This document shows positions 1 through 8,744 of a stretch of DNA of 64,000 bases, one piece after another. The translations under genes and the position numbers were made by a program. The notes below the pieces were generated by a model. The model saw only the letters and a list, made by a program, of their open reading frames with translations, did not search any database and had not been told where the DNA came from. Numbering within the stretch: the stretch's first letter is position 1; the number at the start of each line of letters is the position of its first letter. Source of the DNA: an uncultured Microbacteriaceae bacterium (GTDB lineage Bacteria; Actinomycetota; Actinomycetes; Actinomycetales; Microbacteriaceae); NCBI GenBank assembly GCA_947487835.1, contig CANKXX010000001.1, positions 434,001 through 498,000 of the forward strand, given 5' to 3'.

Positions 1-61
1 CTGCCCAGGCAGCGGCATCGTGCGCAGGGTGAACCTGGGCAGGATGCCCCTGCCTGGGCAG
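1..61. repeat. Hairpin repeat element, copy A
   Basis: The arms at 1-19 and 43-61 are inverted repeats with one mismatch (C13 opposite C49). After one unpaired position an inner stem of 8 pairs with one mismatch (21-28 with 34-41) closes on a 5-nt loop, GTGAA. The outer 12 nt of each arm is CTGCCCAGGCAG or its complement. A second copy with the same architecture lies at 2934-2996. The left edge coincides with the window edge, so the element may extend further left. Function unknown: a structured terminator, a REP/MITE-like repeat or a protein-binding site are all possible. Confidence 0.75.
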
Positions 62-106
62 GGGCGGGTGAGTAGGACGCGATCGGGAGGGGTGACACGG
101 CCTCTG

Positions 107-121
107 CTTTGTGTTACAAAG
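107..121. promoter_or_regulatory. Candidate operator upstream of the exporter operon
   Basis: CTTTGT-GTT-ACAAAG is a perfect 6-bp inverted repeat with a 3-nt spacer, 38 nt before the membrane-protein start. The second gene of the operon encodes a small winged-helix repressor, so this is probably its autoregulatory site. That link is inference. Confidence 0.5.
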
Positions 122-159
122 TAGCCACCCCTGCAAAGCGCTTCACGAAGGAGAGTCGC

Positions 160-849
160 ATGGCCGAGATCCCGGAAGCCCACGCCACCGCCGCCGCGCA
201 GAACGCGCCCCGGATCGGGAGTGACCCGGACGAACCGACCCCGGCCGAGATGCTCGCCCTCCTCGAGAGCCAGCAGCGGCGGGTGGACTCCGCGCTGCTC
301 GCCCCGATCCCCTGGCTCTACGGCATCTGGGGCACCGCCTGGCTCGTCGGGTTCCTCGTGCTGTGGTCCGCCTGGCCGGGCGGCAACCCGTGGTTCCGCA
401 TCCCCGGAGCGGTCGCCGGGTGGACGTTCGCCCTCCTTCTCGCCGCCTCCGTCGTGGCCTCGGCCATCTTCGGCATGCGCATCAACGCCGGCGTCCGCGG
501 CGCCTCCGACTTCCCGGGCGCCGTCTACGGCATCTCCTGGTCACTGTCCGGGTTCGCCTTCGCCGCCCTCGGCATCGGCCTCATCTCCAACGGGCTCTCC
601 CCCGAGCTCGCCTCGGTCTACTTCCCCTCGGCCTACGGACTCATGGCGGGCACGCTGTACCTCGGCGGGGCCGCCCTGTGGCGCAGCCGTTCGCAGCTGG
701 TGCTCGGGATCGTGCTCCTCGTCGTCGGATCCGTCGCGCCGTTCGCCGGCCAGCCCGGCAACAATCTGGTGCTGGCCATCGGCGGGGGCGGCTCCTTCCT
801 GGTCGGCGCCGTGGTCACGGCCATCGGCCTGCGCCGCGCCCGGGGCTGA
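160..849 (+). CDS. Multipass membrane protein of a regulated ABC exporter operon
   Basis: A 229-residue protein with about 50 polar N-terminal residues followed by about six hydrophobic segments (starting near residues 50, 83, 120, 148, 177 and 198), so an integral cytoplasmic-membrane protein. ATG 160 was chosen because GAAGGAG lies 6 nt upstream; a TTG-initiated extension to 109 would run through the palindrome at 107-121. It is first in an operon with a winged-helix regulator (3-nt gap), an ABC ATPase and an ABC-2 permease. I do not recognise a named family. From context it may be an accessory or sensing subunit of the exporter, but nothing in the sequence proves that. Confidence 0.8.
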   Translation: MAEIPEAHATAAAQNAPRIGSDPDEPTPAEMLALLESQQRRVDSALLAPIPWLYGIWGTAWLVGFLVLWSAWPGGNPWFRIPGAVAGWTFALLLAASVVASAIFGMRINAGVRGASDFPGAVYGISWSLSGFAFAALGIGLISNGLSPELASVYFPSAYGLMAGTLYLGGAALWRSRSQLVLGIVLLVVGSVAPFAGQPGNNLVLAIGGGGSFLVGAVVTAIGLRRARG

Positions 850-852
850 CGC

Positions 853-1164
853 ATGGAACTCGATCCCGTCATCCACGCGGCGGCCCGCCTGCGGATGACC
901 GCGACCCTCGCCCGCATTCCCGTCGGCGACCGCATCTCCTTCCCCCGCCTGCAGGAGCTGCTCGACATGACCGCGGGCAACCTCTCGACGCACCTCCGCA
1001 AGCTCGAGGACGCGGGATACGTCGAGGTCTACAAGACGCACTCCGGGCGCACGCCGGTGACCTACCTCGCGCTCACGACGACCGGACGCCGCGCCTTCGA
1101 GGACTACACCCAGGCACTCACCTCCCTCCTCGACGGACAGGACGGACAGGACGGACAGCGATGA
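853..1164 (+). CDS. Winged-helix transcriptional regulator (HTH_34-type)
   Basis: A 103-residue single-domain DNA-binding protein. Residues about 8-90 form a MarR/ArsR-like winged helix: the FPRLQELLDMTAGNLSTHLR segment is the helix-turn-helix, and the wing follows around SGRTPVTYLALT. The matching family is the small winged-helix group (PF13601), usually a local repressor of neighbouring transporters. It lies 3 nt after the membrane-protein gene and runs into the ABC ATPase gene. The C-terminus (DGQDGQDGQR) is encoded by a 9-nt tandem repeat. The inverted repeat at 107-121 is the obvious candidate target. Confidence 0.85.
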   Translation: MELDPVIHAAARLRMTATLARIPVGDRISFPRLQELLDMTAGNLSTHLRKLEDAGYVEVYKTHSGRTPVTYLALTTTGRRAFEDYTQALTSLLDGQDGQDGQR

Positions 1165-1176
1165 CAGCGATGACAG
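1132..1176 (+). repeat. 9-nt tandem repeats across a gene junction
   Basis: Three copies of GACGGACAG (1132-1158) are followed by two of CGATGACAG (1159-1176). They encode the tail of the winged-helix regulator, contain its TGA stop (1162-1164), and supply two in-frame ATGs (1161, 1170) ahead of the preferred ATPase start at 1194. Confidence 0.85.
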
Positions 1177-1193
1177 GAATGGGGAGGACAGGA

Positions 1194-2093
1194 ATGACCG
1201 CGCTCGCGACCCTCGACGGCGTGACGAGGCGCTACGGCGACATCACCGCCGTCGACGACGTCAGCCTCGCCATCGAGCCGGGTACCATCCTCGGCCTGCT
1301 CGGGCCGAACGGGGCCGGCAAGTCGACGGTCCTGTCGCTCCTGCAGGGGCTGCGCAGGCCGACCGTCGGCGCGGTGCGGCTGTTCGGCGGCGACCCCCGG
1401 GACGCCGCGTCGCGCCGAGCGCTCGGCAGCACGCCCCAGGAGACCGCCCTCCCGCCGACCCTCCGCGTCGGCGAGGTGATGGACTTCGTCGGCCGGCACT
1501 TCCCCGAGCCGCTCTCGCCCGCCGAGCTCGCCGACGAGTTCGGCCTCACCGACCTGCTTCGCCGGCAGACCGGAGCGCTCTCCGGCGGGCAGCGGCGACG
1601 CCTGAGCGTCGCCCTCGCCTTCGTCGGGCGGCCCCGGCTCGTGCTGCTCGACGAGCCGACCACCGGACTCGACGTCGACGCCCGGCGCACGCTCTGGCAG
1701 GTGCTCCGGCGCCAGCACGAGGCCGGGGCGACCGTGGTGGTCACCAGCCACTACCTGGAGGAGATCGAGGCGCTCGCGGAACGCGTCGTGGTGATGGGCG
1801 CCGGCCGCGTGCTCGCGGACGACACCCTGGGCAACGTCGTCGGACGCGTCGGCCTCCGGCTCGTGGGACTGCGGACAAGCGACCCCGCCGCGATCGAAGC
1901 CCTTCCCGGCATCCTGCGGTCCGATCGCGAGGACGACGACGTGCTCACGCTGTCCGTGCAGGACTCCGACGCGTTCCTCGTCGCACTCGTCCGGTCCGGC
2001 CTCCCGTTCGCCGACCTGACGGTCCGCGGCGCCACCCTCGAAGAGGCCTTCCTCTCCCTCACCGCATCGTCCCGTCTGGAGCCGCGCCCGTGA
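1194..2093 (+). CDS. ABC transporter ATP-binding subunit
   Basis: A 299-residue nucleotide-binding subunit that powers the adjacent ABC-2 permease. Walker A is GPNGAGKS, the signature is LSGGQRRR, Walker B is LVLLDEPTTGLD and the switch histidine is in TSHY. A short C-terminal domain after the nucleotide-binding fold resembles drug-exporter ATPases of the DrrA/CcmA class. ATG 1194 has GGGGAGGA about 5 nt upstream. In-frame ATGs at 1161 (overlapping the preceding stop as ATGA), 1170 and 1179 are alternatives with weaker ribosome sites. The substrate is unknown; drug, lipid or peptide export is typical of the class. Confidence 0.9.
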   Translation: MTALATLDGVTRRYGDITAVDDVSLAIEPGTILGLLGPNGAGKSTVLSLLQGLRRPTVGAVRLFGGDPRDAASRRALGSTPQETALPPTLRVGEVMDFVGRHFPEPLSPAELADEFGLTDLLRRQTGALSGGQRRRLSVALAFVGRPRLVLLDEPTTGLDVDARRTLWQVLRRQHEAGATVVVTSHYLEEIEALAERVVVMGAGRVLADDTLGNVVGRVGLRLVGLRTSDPAAIEALPGILRSDREDDDVLTLSVQDSDAFLVALVRSGLPFADLTVRGATLEEAFLSLTASSRLEPRP

Positions 2094-2842
2094 CCGTCCT
2101 CCGCCTGGCATCCGTGCACGCCAAGTACACGCTGCTCGAGACCCTGCGCGTGCCCATCGCCGTGATCGGCGGCCTGGTCTTCCCCGCGCTGTCCCTGCTG
2201 TTCTTCGTCGTGCCGCAGCGACAGGTCGCGGAGAACCCGCTCTTCGCCACCCAGGCGGTCATCTCGCTCAGCGTCTTCGCCGTGCTCGCCAACTCGCTCT
2301 TCAGCTTCGGGCTGACCATCGCGGAGAACCGCGAGAAGCCCTGGGATCCCTACCTGCGCACCCTGCCCGCGCCGGGCATCTCCCGCGTGCTCGCCCAGGT
2401 GTTCTCCACCGGGCTGCTCGGGCTCGCGTCCGTGCTGCCCATCGTGATCCTCGGCGCACTGCTGACGGAGGCGACCGCCAGCCCCGACCGTCTGCTCGGC
2501 GGCCTCGTGGCGCTCGCCCTCGCGGCCCTGCCGTTCATGTTCCTCGGCATCGCCATCGGCTACTCGATGCCGTCCAAGGCCGCCATCGCGGTGGTGCAGG
2601 TGCTCATGTTCGGGCTCGCGTTCGGCGGCGGACTGTTCCTGCCGCCGCAGGCGTTCCCCGAGTGGCTGGAGGTCTTCTCGCGCGTTCTACCGTCGCGGCA
2701 GGCCCGGGAGATCGTCGTCTGGGCCGTCGGCGGCGGCACCGTGCCGGCGTGGTCGGTCATCGGCTGGGCCGCCTGGACGATGCTCTCACTCGCCCTCGCG
2801 CTTCTCCTGTTCCGCCGGGACGAGGGCCGCCGCTACCGCTGA
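2090..2842 (+). CDS. ABC-2 type transporter permease
   Basis: A 250-residue integral membrane subunit with about six hydrophobic segments (near 20-42, 60-80, 103-128, 140-158, 168-187 and 222-242), the usual ABC-2 half-transporter layout. It starts at GTG 2090 in a 4-nt GTGA overlap with the ATPase stop, so the two are translationally coupled and should form one exporter. It is the last gene of the operon; 34 nt later the CCTGCCCA tandem repeats and hairpin element B begin, probably the transcript end. Substrate not predictable. Confidence 0.88.
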   Translation: MTVLRLASVHAKYTLLETLRVPIAVIGGLVFPALSLLFFVVPQRQVAENPLFATQAVISLSVFAVLANSLFSFGLTIAENREKPWDPYLRTLPAPGISRVLAQVFSTGLLGLASVLPIVILGALLTEATASPDRLLGGLVALALAALPFMFLGIAIGYSMPSKAAIAVVQVLMFGLAFGGGLFLPPQAFPEWLEVFSRVLPSRQAREIVVWAVGGGTVPAWSVIGWAAWTMLSLALALLLFRRDEGRRYR

Positions 2843-2875
2843 CCCCGGGCTGCGCCCCCGGAGCTCGCGCGCACC

Positions 2876-2941
2876 CCTGCCCACTTCCCCTGCCCACACG
2901 CACTCCTGCCCACTTCCCCTGCCCACACGCACTCCTGCCCA
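2876..2941 (+). repeat. Two 29-nt tandem repeats carrying five CCTGCCCA boxes
   Basis: Perfect 29-nt copies lie at 2876-2904 and 2905-2933, and a third starts at 2934 but turns into hairpin element B after 8 nt. Each unit holds two CCTGCCCA boxes, so the boxes fall at 2876, 2889, 2905, 2918 and 2934 with alternating 13/16-nt spacing. Confidence 0.9.
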
Positions 2942-2996
2942 GGCAGGAGGATCCTGCCCGGCTTGAAGCTGGGCAAGATCCTCCTGCCTGGGCAGG
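2934..2996. repeat. Hairpin repeat element, copy B
   Basis: Perfect 20-bp inverted repeats at 2934-2953 and 2977-2996, then a single C/A mismatch, an inner 8-bp stem (2955-2962 with 2968-2975, one G-T pair) and a 5-nt loop TTGAA. It has the same geometry as copy A at 1-61. The lower-stem bases differ between copies but remain paired (GGCATC/GATGCC in A, GAGGATC/GATCCTC in B). It lies between the convergent exporter operon and ndk and could terminate both. Confidence 0.85.
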
Positions 2997-2997
2997 G

Positions 2998-3080
2998 GCG
3001 GTCACGATTCGGGACCGCGGGACGTCACGCCGGGGCGGTCACGAACCGAGACCGCAGGGGCGGTCACGAACCGGCACCGC
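2998..3080. repeat. Three 21-nt imperfectly repeated small hairpins
   Basis: Units at 2998-3018, 3035-3055 and 3060-3080 each begin GCGGTCACGA and end ACCGC, so each can fold as GCGGT...ACCGC. Degenerate GTCACG copies lie at about 3022 and 3085. The array fills the space between hairpin element B and the ndk stop. Confidence 0.8.
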
Positions 3081-3118
3081 CGGGCGTCACGAACCGGGGG
3101 GAAGCGGGGACCGACGGG

Positions 3119-3541
3119 TCAGCCGAACCAGAGGCCGAGCTCGCGGGCCGCGGACTCCGGCGAGTCGGACCCGTGCACCAGGTTCTGCTGCACCTTCGCG
3201 CTCCAGTCCCGGGCGAGGTCGCCGCGGATGGTGCCGGGCGCGGCCGTGGTGGGGTCCGTGGTGCCGGCGAGGGAGCGGAAGCCCTCGATCACGCGGTTGC
3301 CGGCGAGGCGGATCGCGACGAGCGGCCCGGACTCCATGAACTCGACGAGCGGCTCGTAGAACGGCTTGCCCACGTGCTCCTCGTAGTGCTGGGCGAGCAG
3401 GTCGCGGTCGGCCTGCACCATCTTCAGGTCGACGAGCTTGTAGCCCTTCGCCTCGATGCGCCGGATGATCTCGCCCGTCAGGTTGCGGGCGACGCCGTCC
3501 GGCTTCACCAGGACGAGCGTTTCCTCCACGGGTGCGGTCAT
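3119..3541 (-). CDS. ndk: Nucleoside diphosphate kinase
   Basis: A 140-residue enzyme, full length for the family. It transfers the gamma-phosphate from ATP to other (d)NDPs through a phosphohistidine. The active-site motif NLVHGSDS places the catalytic His at residue 123, and the N-terminal LVLVKPDGVARN strand/loop is canonical. The ATG at 3541 is preceded by AAGGAG. It is last in the ileS-folC-DUF4233-ndk operon, 9 nt after the DUF4233 gene, so its transcription is probably subject to the ileS leader region. Confidence 0.97.
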   Translation of the reverse strand: MTAPVEETLVLVKPDGVARNLTGEIIRRIEAKGYKLVDLKMVQADRDLLAQHYEEHVGKPFYEPLVEFMESGPLVAIRLAGNRVIEGFRSLAGTTDPTTAAPGTIRGDLARDWSAKVQQNLVHGSDSPESAARELGLWFG

Positions 3542-3550
3542 GAGTTCTCC

Positions 3551-4006
3551 TTAGATTGTTTCCGTCGGTCCTTCGACCGTTGGTCCTTCGTCCGGCTGCG
3601 CGCGCAGCGCCGCCGCCTTCTCGCGGTCGATCCGAGCGCCCTGGATCATGCAGTACACCCAGAGAAGGGCGAAGAACCCGCCGACCACGAACATGGCCTG
3701 CAGCACGAACCCGGTCGCCACGATCGCGATCTCGACGACCCAGCCGACCGCGAAGCCCCAGCGGTAGCGGAGCAGGCCGAGGGTCACGAGCATGATCACG
3801 ATGAGCACGCCGCCGCCCACGAACGCCGTGACCGGCGGGAGCGCGCGGAGGCCGAACGCCACCAGCGCCGCGAGGAAGACCACGATCACCTCGAAGCCGA
3901 GCACGATCGAGCCGAGGGACTCCTGCGTGGAGCGCGTCCTCCGCCGACGCACGGGGCGGGCGGGCCGCGCGGGCTCGGGCGACGGGTCCGGGGTTCCTAC
4001 GGTCAT
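3551..4006 (-). CDS. DUF4233 membrane protein
   Basis: A 151-residue protein with a basic, Pro/Arg-rich N-terminus (about 35 residues) and four hydrophobic segments, ending in an acidic hydrophilic tail. It matches the DUF4233 family, which in actinobacteria sits between folC and ndk; its biochemical role is unknown. The ATG at 4006 overlaps the folC stop as ATGA, with GAAGGG upstream. An ATG 12 nt further upstream is less likely because it lies deeper inside folC. Confidence 0.85.
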   Translation of the reverse strand: MTVGTPDPSPEPARPARPVRRRRTRSTQESLGSIVLGFEVIVVFLAALVAFGLRALPPVTAFVGGGVLIVIMLVTLGLLRYRWGFAVGWVVEIAIVATGFVLQAMFVVGGFFALLWVYCMIQGARIDREKAAALRAQPDEGPTVEGPTETI

Positions 4007-5385
4007 GCGCCCTTCCACCCCTCGTCCGCGGCGATGCCGATGGCCTCGCCCACGAGGAGGATCGACCCGGCCACCACGACCGCGCCCTTGTCGGACTCGC
4101 CCGCCAGGTCGCGCGCGGTCTCCAGCGCGGTGCGGACGTTGGGCTCGACCGTGACCCGGTCCGCTCCCACCACCGACACGGCCGTCGCGGCGAGCTCGTC
4201 GACGTCCGATCCGCGGTCCGACGGCGCCTGCGTCACGACGAACTCATCGACGACGGGATCCAGGGCGGTGACGATGCCCTTCGCGTCCTTGTCCGCGAGG
4301 ACCCCGATCACCGCGACCACGCGGTCGAACGTGAAGTACAGCGGAATCGACTTCGCGAGCGTCTCCGCGCCGCTGGGGTTGTGCGCCGCGTCGACCAGCA
4401 CGGTCGGCTCGACGCCCACCACCTGAAGCCGTCCGGGCGACGTCACGGTCGCGAGACCCTCGGCCACCACGTCCTGCGCGAGGGCGTGATCACCACCGCC
4501 GATGAAGGTCTCGACCGCCGCGATCGCGACCGCGGCGTTCTGCGCCTGGTGGTCGCCGAACAGCGGGAGGAAGACGTCCTCGTACCGTCCGGCGATACCG
4601 CGCACCGTCAGTACCTGGCCGCCGACGGCGACGGTGTTCGACTCGACCTCGAAGGTCTCGCCCTGCACCGAGAAGGTCGACTCCGTGAGCTCCGCCGCGC
4701 GGCGCAGCTCGGCGAGCGCCTCGGCGGGCTGGGCCGCGGACACCACGTCGGTCGACGGCTTGACGATTCCCGACTTCGTGCGGGCGATGGCGGCGACGGT
4801 GTTGCCCAGCCGGGCCGTGTGGTCGAGCGAGATGGGCGTGAACACCGACACCTGGCCCTCGACGACATTGGTGGAGTCCCATTCGCCGCCCATGCCGACC
4901 TCGATCACGCCGACGTCGACCGGCGCGTCCGCGAAGCAGGCGAACGCGAGAACGGTCAGCGCCTCGAAGAACGTGAGGCGCGGCTCACCCGCGGCCTCGA
5001 GCTCGTCGTCGACCAGCGTGATGTACGGCTGGATCTCGTCCCAGTTGCGGGCGAGCGCCTCGTTCGAGATGGGCTCTCCGTCGATGACGATGCGCTCGTT
5101 GAACCGCTGCAGGTGCGGACTGGTGAGCAGGCCCGTGCGCAGCCCGAAGGCGCGCAGGATGCTCTCGCTGATGCGGCTCGTGGACGTCTTGCCGTTGGTA
5201 CCCGTGATGTGGATCACCGGGTACGCCCGGTGCGGGTCGCCCAGCACCTCGACAGCCCGGCGGGTCGCGGTCAGCCGCGGTTGCGGCGCGCCCTCCCCCG
5301 AGCGCTGGAGCAGCGCCTCGTAGACCTCGTCGGCGGCGCGCTCGTACAGCGCGTCCTCGGAGTCGTCGAACGTGTTGTCGGTCAT
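4003..5385 (-). CDS. folC: Folylpolyglutamate synthase / dihydrofolate synthase
   Basis: A 460-residue Mur-ligase-family enzyme that adds glutamate to (dihydro)pteroate or folate using ATP. The P-loop [13 protein letters not shown] is near residue 60; later motifs include [18 protein letters not shown] and the C-terminal ligase segment [11 protein letters not shown]. The ATG at 5385 overlaps the ileS stop as ATGA and has GAGGTGG upstream; longer in-frame extensions lie entirely within ileS and are rejected. It is translationally coupled to ileS upstream and DUF4233 downstream. Confidence 0.95.
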   Translation of the reverse strand: MTDNTFDDSEDALYERAADEVYEALLQRSGEGAPQPRLTATRRAVEVLGDPHRAYPVIHITGTNGKTSTSRISESILRAFGLRTGLLTSPHLQRFNERIVIDGEPISNEALARNWDEIQPYITLVDDELEAAGEPRLTFFEALTVLAFACFADAPVDVGVIEVGMGGEWDSTNVVEGQVSVFTPISLDHTARLGNTVAAIARTKSGIVKPSTDVVSAAQPAEALAELRRAAELTESTFSVQGETFEVESNTVAVGGQVLTVRGIAGRYEDVFLPLFGDHQAQNAAVAIAAVETFIGGGDHALAQDVVAEGLATVTSPGRLQVVGVEPTVLVDAAHNPSGAETLAKSIPLYFTFDRVVAVIGVLADKDAKGIVTALDPVVDEFVVTQAPSDRGSDVDELAATAVSVVGADRVTVEPNVRTALETARDLAGESDKGAVVVAGSILLVGEAIGIAADEGWKGA

Positions 5386-8300
5386 CGCTTCGCCACCTCG
5401 ATCCGCACCTGCGAGCCCTGGCCGACAGCCTTCCACGAGTCCCCGCTGACAGCATCCTCGCGCACGACGCGTAGCTCCTCGCTCAGGGTCTCGGTTGAGA
5501 TGAGACCGCCGTGCTGATGGATCGCGTCCTCCGACACCGCATCGCTCGCGGCCAGCGACAGGGAGATGCGGTCGCTCACCTCGAGCCCCGCCGCCTTCCG
5601 CGCGTCCTGGACGGCGCGGATGACGTCGCGGGCGAGACCCTCGGCCTCGAGCTCCGGCGTGACGACGGTGTCGAGCAGCAGGAACCCGCCGGCCGGCAGC
5701 AGCGCGAGCGCGGAGCCCGACGCCGTGCCCGACGCCTCGAGCTTGAGCTCGTACTCGCCCTCCTCGAGGGCGATGCCCCCGGCGACGACGGTTCCGTCGC
5801 TCTCCGTCCAGTCGCCCGCGCGGGCGGCCTTGATGACCGTCTGCACGTTCTTGCCGAGGCGCGGGCCCGCGGCGCGGGCGTTCACGGTGAGCCGCGACGT
5901 CACGCCGAAGCGCTCGGCGCTCGACTCCTCGAACTCGACGAGCCGGACCGACTTCACGTTCAACTCCTCGCGCAGGATCGCCTCGAACGGGGCGAGCCCG
6001 GCGGTGTCGGTCGTCACGACGGTGAGCGACGACAGCGGCAGGCGCACCCGCAGCCCCGACTGCTTGCGCAGCGAGAGGGCGGTCGAACTGATCGCGCGGA
6101 CGGAGTCCATCGCGGCGACCAGGGCATCCTCGCGCGGGAACGCCGAGGCGTCCGGCCAGTCCGTCAGGTGCACGCTGCGCCCGCCGGTGAGGTCCTTCCA
6201 GATCCTCTCGGCGACCAGCGGCAGCAGCGGGGCGGCGACCCGGGTGAGGGTCTCGAGCACGGTGTAGAGCGTGTCGAACGCGCCGGTGTCTGCGCCGTCC
6301 GCTCCGACGCCGGCCCAGAACCGGTCACGCGAGCGACGCACGTACCAGTTCGTGAGCACGTCGCCGAAGTCGCGCAGCTTGGCCGAGGCCAGCGAGCTGT
6401 CGAGGGCCTCGAGGTCCGCCGTGACGTCCTCGACGAGCTGACCGGTCTTGGCCAGGATGTACCGGTCGAGCACGTCCGCCGAGTCGGTGCGCCAGACGGC
6501 CTCGTAGCCGGTGCCGTCGGGCCTCGCGGTGTTGGCGTACAGGGAGAAGAAGTACCAGGTGCTCCAGAGCGGCAGCAGCATCTCCCGCACGCCCTGGCGG
6601 ATGCCCTCCTCGGTGACGACGAGGTTGCCGCCGCGCAGCACCGAGCTCGCCATGAGGAACCAGCGCATCGCGTCGGATCCGTCGCGGGTGAACACCTCGT
6701 TGACGTCCGGGTAGTTGCGCAGCGACTTGGACATCTTCTGACCGTCCGAGCCGAGCACGATGCCGTGGCTCACCACGTTGCTGAACGCCGGGCGGCCGAA
6801 CAGCGCCGTGGACAGCACGTGCAACGTGTAGAACCAGCCGCGGGTCTGGCCGATGTACTCGACGATGAAGTCGGCGGGGTTGTGGGTGTCGAACCACTCC
6901 GCGTTCTCGAACGGGTAGTGCACCTGGGCGAACGGCATCGAGCCGGAGTCGAACCACACGTCCAGCACGTCAGTGATGCGGCGCATGGTGGAGCGGCCCG
7001 TCGGGTCGTCCGGGTTGGGCCGGGTCAGCTCGTCGATGTACGGGCGGTGCAGGTCCGTGGGTCGCACGCCGAAGTCCGCCTCGAGCTCGTCGAGCGAGCC
7101 GTAGACGTCGATGCGCGGGTACGCCGGATCGTCGCTCTTCCACACCGGGATGGGCGAGCCCCAGTACCGGTTGCGGGAGATCGACCAGTCGCGGGCGTTA
7201 CCGATCCACTTGCCGAACTGGCCGTCCTTCACGTTGTCCGGTACCCAGGTGACATCCTGGTTCAGGCGCACCATGTCGTCGCGGAAGTCGGTCACGCGCA
7301 CGAACCAGCTGGAGACCGCCTTGTAGATGAGCGGGTTGCGGCAGCGCCAGCAGTGCGGGTAGGGGTGCTCGTAGCTCGCCTGCCGCAGCAGCCGGCCCTG
7401 CCCCTTGATCATCTGGGTGAGGGTGCGGTTCGCCTCGAACACCTGCAGGCCCGCGACCTCCTCGATGAGCGGCAGAAAGCGGCCGCCCTCGTCGACCGAC
7501 AGGATGACGGGGATGCCGGCCGCGGCGCAGACGACCTGGTCGTCCTCGCCGTAGGCCGGGGCCTGGTGCACGATGCCGGTGCCCTCGGTGGTCGTGACGT
7601 AGTCGGCCACCAGGATCTGCCAGGCGTGCTGGGTGCCGTACTTCTCGGTGTCGGCGTAGTAGTCCCACAGCCGGTCGTACTGCACGCCGTTCAGCTCGGC
7701 GCCGCGGATGGTGAAGGCCACGCCGGCGCGGGCCTCCTCGGCGGAGTCGTAGCCGAGGTCCTTCGCGTAGCCGCCGAGCAGGTCGGACGCGATGAGGTAC
7801 TCGGCGCCGCGCACCTCGGTGTCGGCGTGCGCGGGGTGGTGCTCCGCCAGGCCGTCCGGGGCCTCGGAGTCGTGAGTCGCGTTCGGACCGCTGCGTACGA
7901 CGGAGTACTCGATGTCCGGCCCGACGGCGAGTGCCATGTTGGTCGGCAGGGTCCAGGGCGTCGTCGTCCAGGCCAGGGCGCGCACGCCCGTGAGCCCGAG
8001 CGCCTCGGCGCGCATCCCGACGAGCGGGAACGTCACCGTCACGGTCTGGTCCTGGCGCGTCTTGTAGACGTCGTCGTCCATCCGCAGCTCGTGGTTGGAC
8101 AGCGGCGTCTGGTCGCGCCAGCAGTACGGCAGCACGCGGTAGCCCTCGTAGGCGAGCCCCTTGTCGTGGAGCTGCTTGAACGCCCAGATGACCGACTCCA
8201 TGAAGGTGATGTCGAGGGTCTTGTAGTCGTTCTCGAAGTCGACCCACCGGGCCATGCGCGTGACGTAGTCCTGCCACTCGCCGGTGTAGCGCAGCACGGC

Positions 8301-8735
8301 GTCGCGGGCGGCCCCGTTGAACGCGGCGATGCCCATCTTCTCGATCTCGCTCTTGTCGCTGATGCCCAGCTGCCGCTCGGCCTCGAGCTCGGCGGGCAGG
8401 CCGTGCGTGTCCCAGCCGAAGCGGCGGTGCACCTGTTTGCCGCGCATCGTCTGGAAGCGCGGGAAGAGGTCCTTCGCGTAGCCGGTGAGGAGGTGGCCGT
8501 AGTGCGGCAGACCGTTGGCGAACGGCGGGCCGTCGTAGAAGACCCACTCCGTGCAGCCCTCGCGCTGGTCGATCGACGCCTGGAAGGTGTCGTCGCCCTT
8601 CCAGAACGCGAGGATGCCCTCCTCGATCTCCGGGAAGCTCGGGGACGGGCTCACGGCCCGCTGCGGGGCGTCGGCGCGCGCGGTCTCGGACGGATCCGAG
8701 GCGCTCGATTCGTAGGGCGGGCGGGGGTACGTCAT
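5382..8735 (-). CDS. ileS: Isoleucyl-tRNA synthetase
   Basis: A 1117-residue class I synthetase. The HIGH motif is HYGH (residues 78-81) and the KMSKS motif is at 667-671, with the editing domain between them. The [11 protein letters not shown] form of the first motif resembles the eukaryote-like IleRS type common in actinobacteria, often associated with low mupirocin sensitivity; that property is inferred. The ATG at 8735 has AGGAG 4 nt upstream. The upstream open frame to 9023 is the T-box leader, not coding sequence. It is first in a four-gene operon ending at ndk. Confidence 0.96.
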   Translation of the reverse strand: MTYPRPPYESSASDPSETARADAPQRAVSPSPSFPEIEEGILAFWKGDDTFQASIDQREGCTEWVFYDGPPFANGLPHYGHLLTGYAKDLFPRFQTMRGKQVHRRFGWDTHGLPAELEAERQLGISDKSEIEKMGIAAFNGAARDAVLRYTGEWQDYVTRMARWVDFENDYKTLDITFMESVIWAFKQLHDKGLAYEGYRVLPYCWRDQTPLSNHELRMDDDVYKTRQDQTVTVTFPLVGMRAEALGLTGVRALAWTTTPWTLPTNMALAVGPDIEYSVVRSGPNATHDSEAPDGLAEHHPAHADTEVRGAEYLIASDLLGGYAKDLGYDSAEEARAGVAFTIRGAELNGVQYDRLWDYYADTEKYGTQHAWQILVADYVTTTEGTGIVHQAPAYGEDDQVVCAAAGIPVILSVDEGGRFLPLIEEVAGLQVFEANRTLTQMIKGQGRLLRQASYEHPYPHCWRCRNPLIYKAVSSWFVRVTDFRDDMVRLNQDVTWVPDNVKDGQFGKWIGNARDWSISRNRYWGSPIPVWKSDDPAYPRIDVYGSLDELEADFGVRPTDLHRPYIDELTRPNPDDPTGRSTMRRITDVLDVWFDSGSMPFAQVHYPFENAEWFDTHNPADFIVEYIGQTRGWFYTLHVLSTALFGRPAFSNVVSHGIVLGSDGQKMSKSLRNYPDVNEVFTRDGSDAMRWFLMASSVLRGGNLVVTEEGIRQGVREMLLPLWSTWYFFSLYANTARPDGTGYEAVWRTDSADVLDRYILAKTGQLVEDVTADLEALDSSLASAKLRDFGDVLTNWYVRRSRDRFWAGVGADGADTGAFDTLYTVLETLTRVAAPLLPLVAERIWKDLTGGRSVHLTDWPDASAFPREDALVAAMDSVRAISSTALSLRKQSGLRVRLPLSSLTVVTTDTAGLAPFEAILREELNVKSVRLVEFEESSAERFGVTSRLTVNARAAGPRLGKNVQTVIKAARAGDWTESDGTVVAGGIALEEGEYELKLEASGTASGSALALLPAGGFLLLDTVVTPELEAEGLARDVIRAVQDARKAAGLEVSDRISLSLAASDAVSEDAIHQHGGLISTETLSEELRVVREDAVSGDSWKAVGQGSQVRIEVAKR

Positions 8736-8744
8736 GGCTCTCCT

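Noticed and set aside
1-2996. Composite transposon bounded by the two hairpin elements
   Set aside because: No transposase, no visible target duplication, and the left copy is cut by the window edge.
2876-3100. Possible CRISPR array
   Set aside because: Repeat units are short and directly adjacent with no unique spacers, and no cas gene is in the window.
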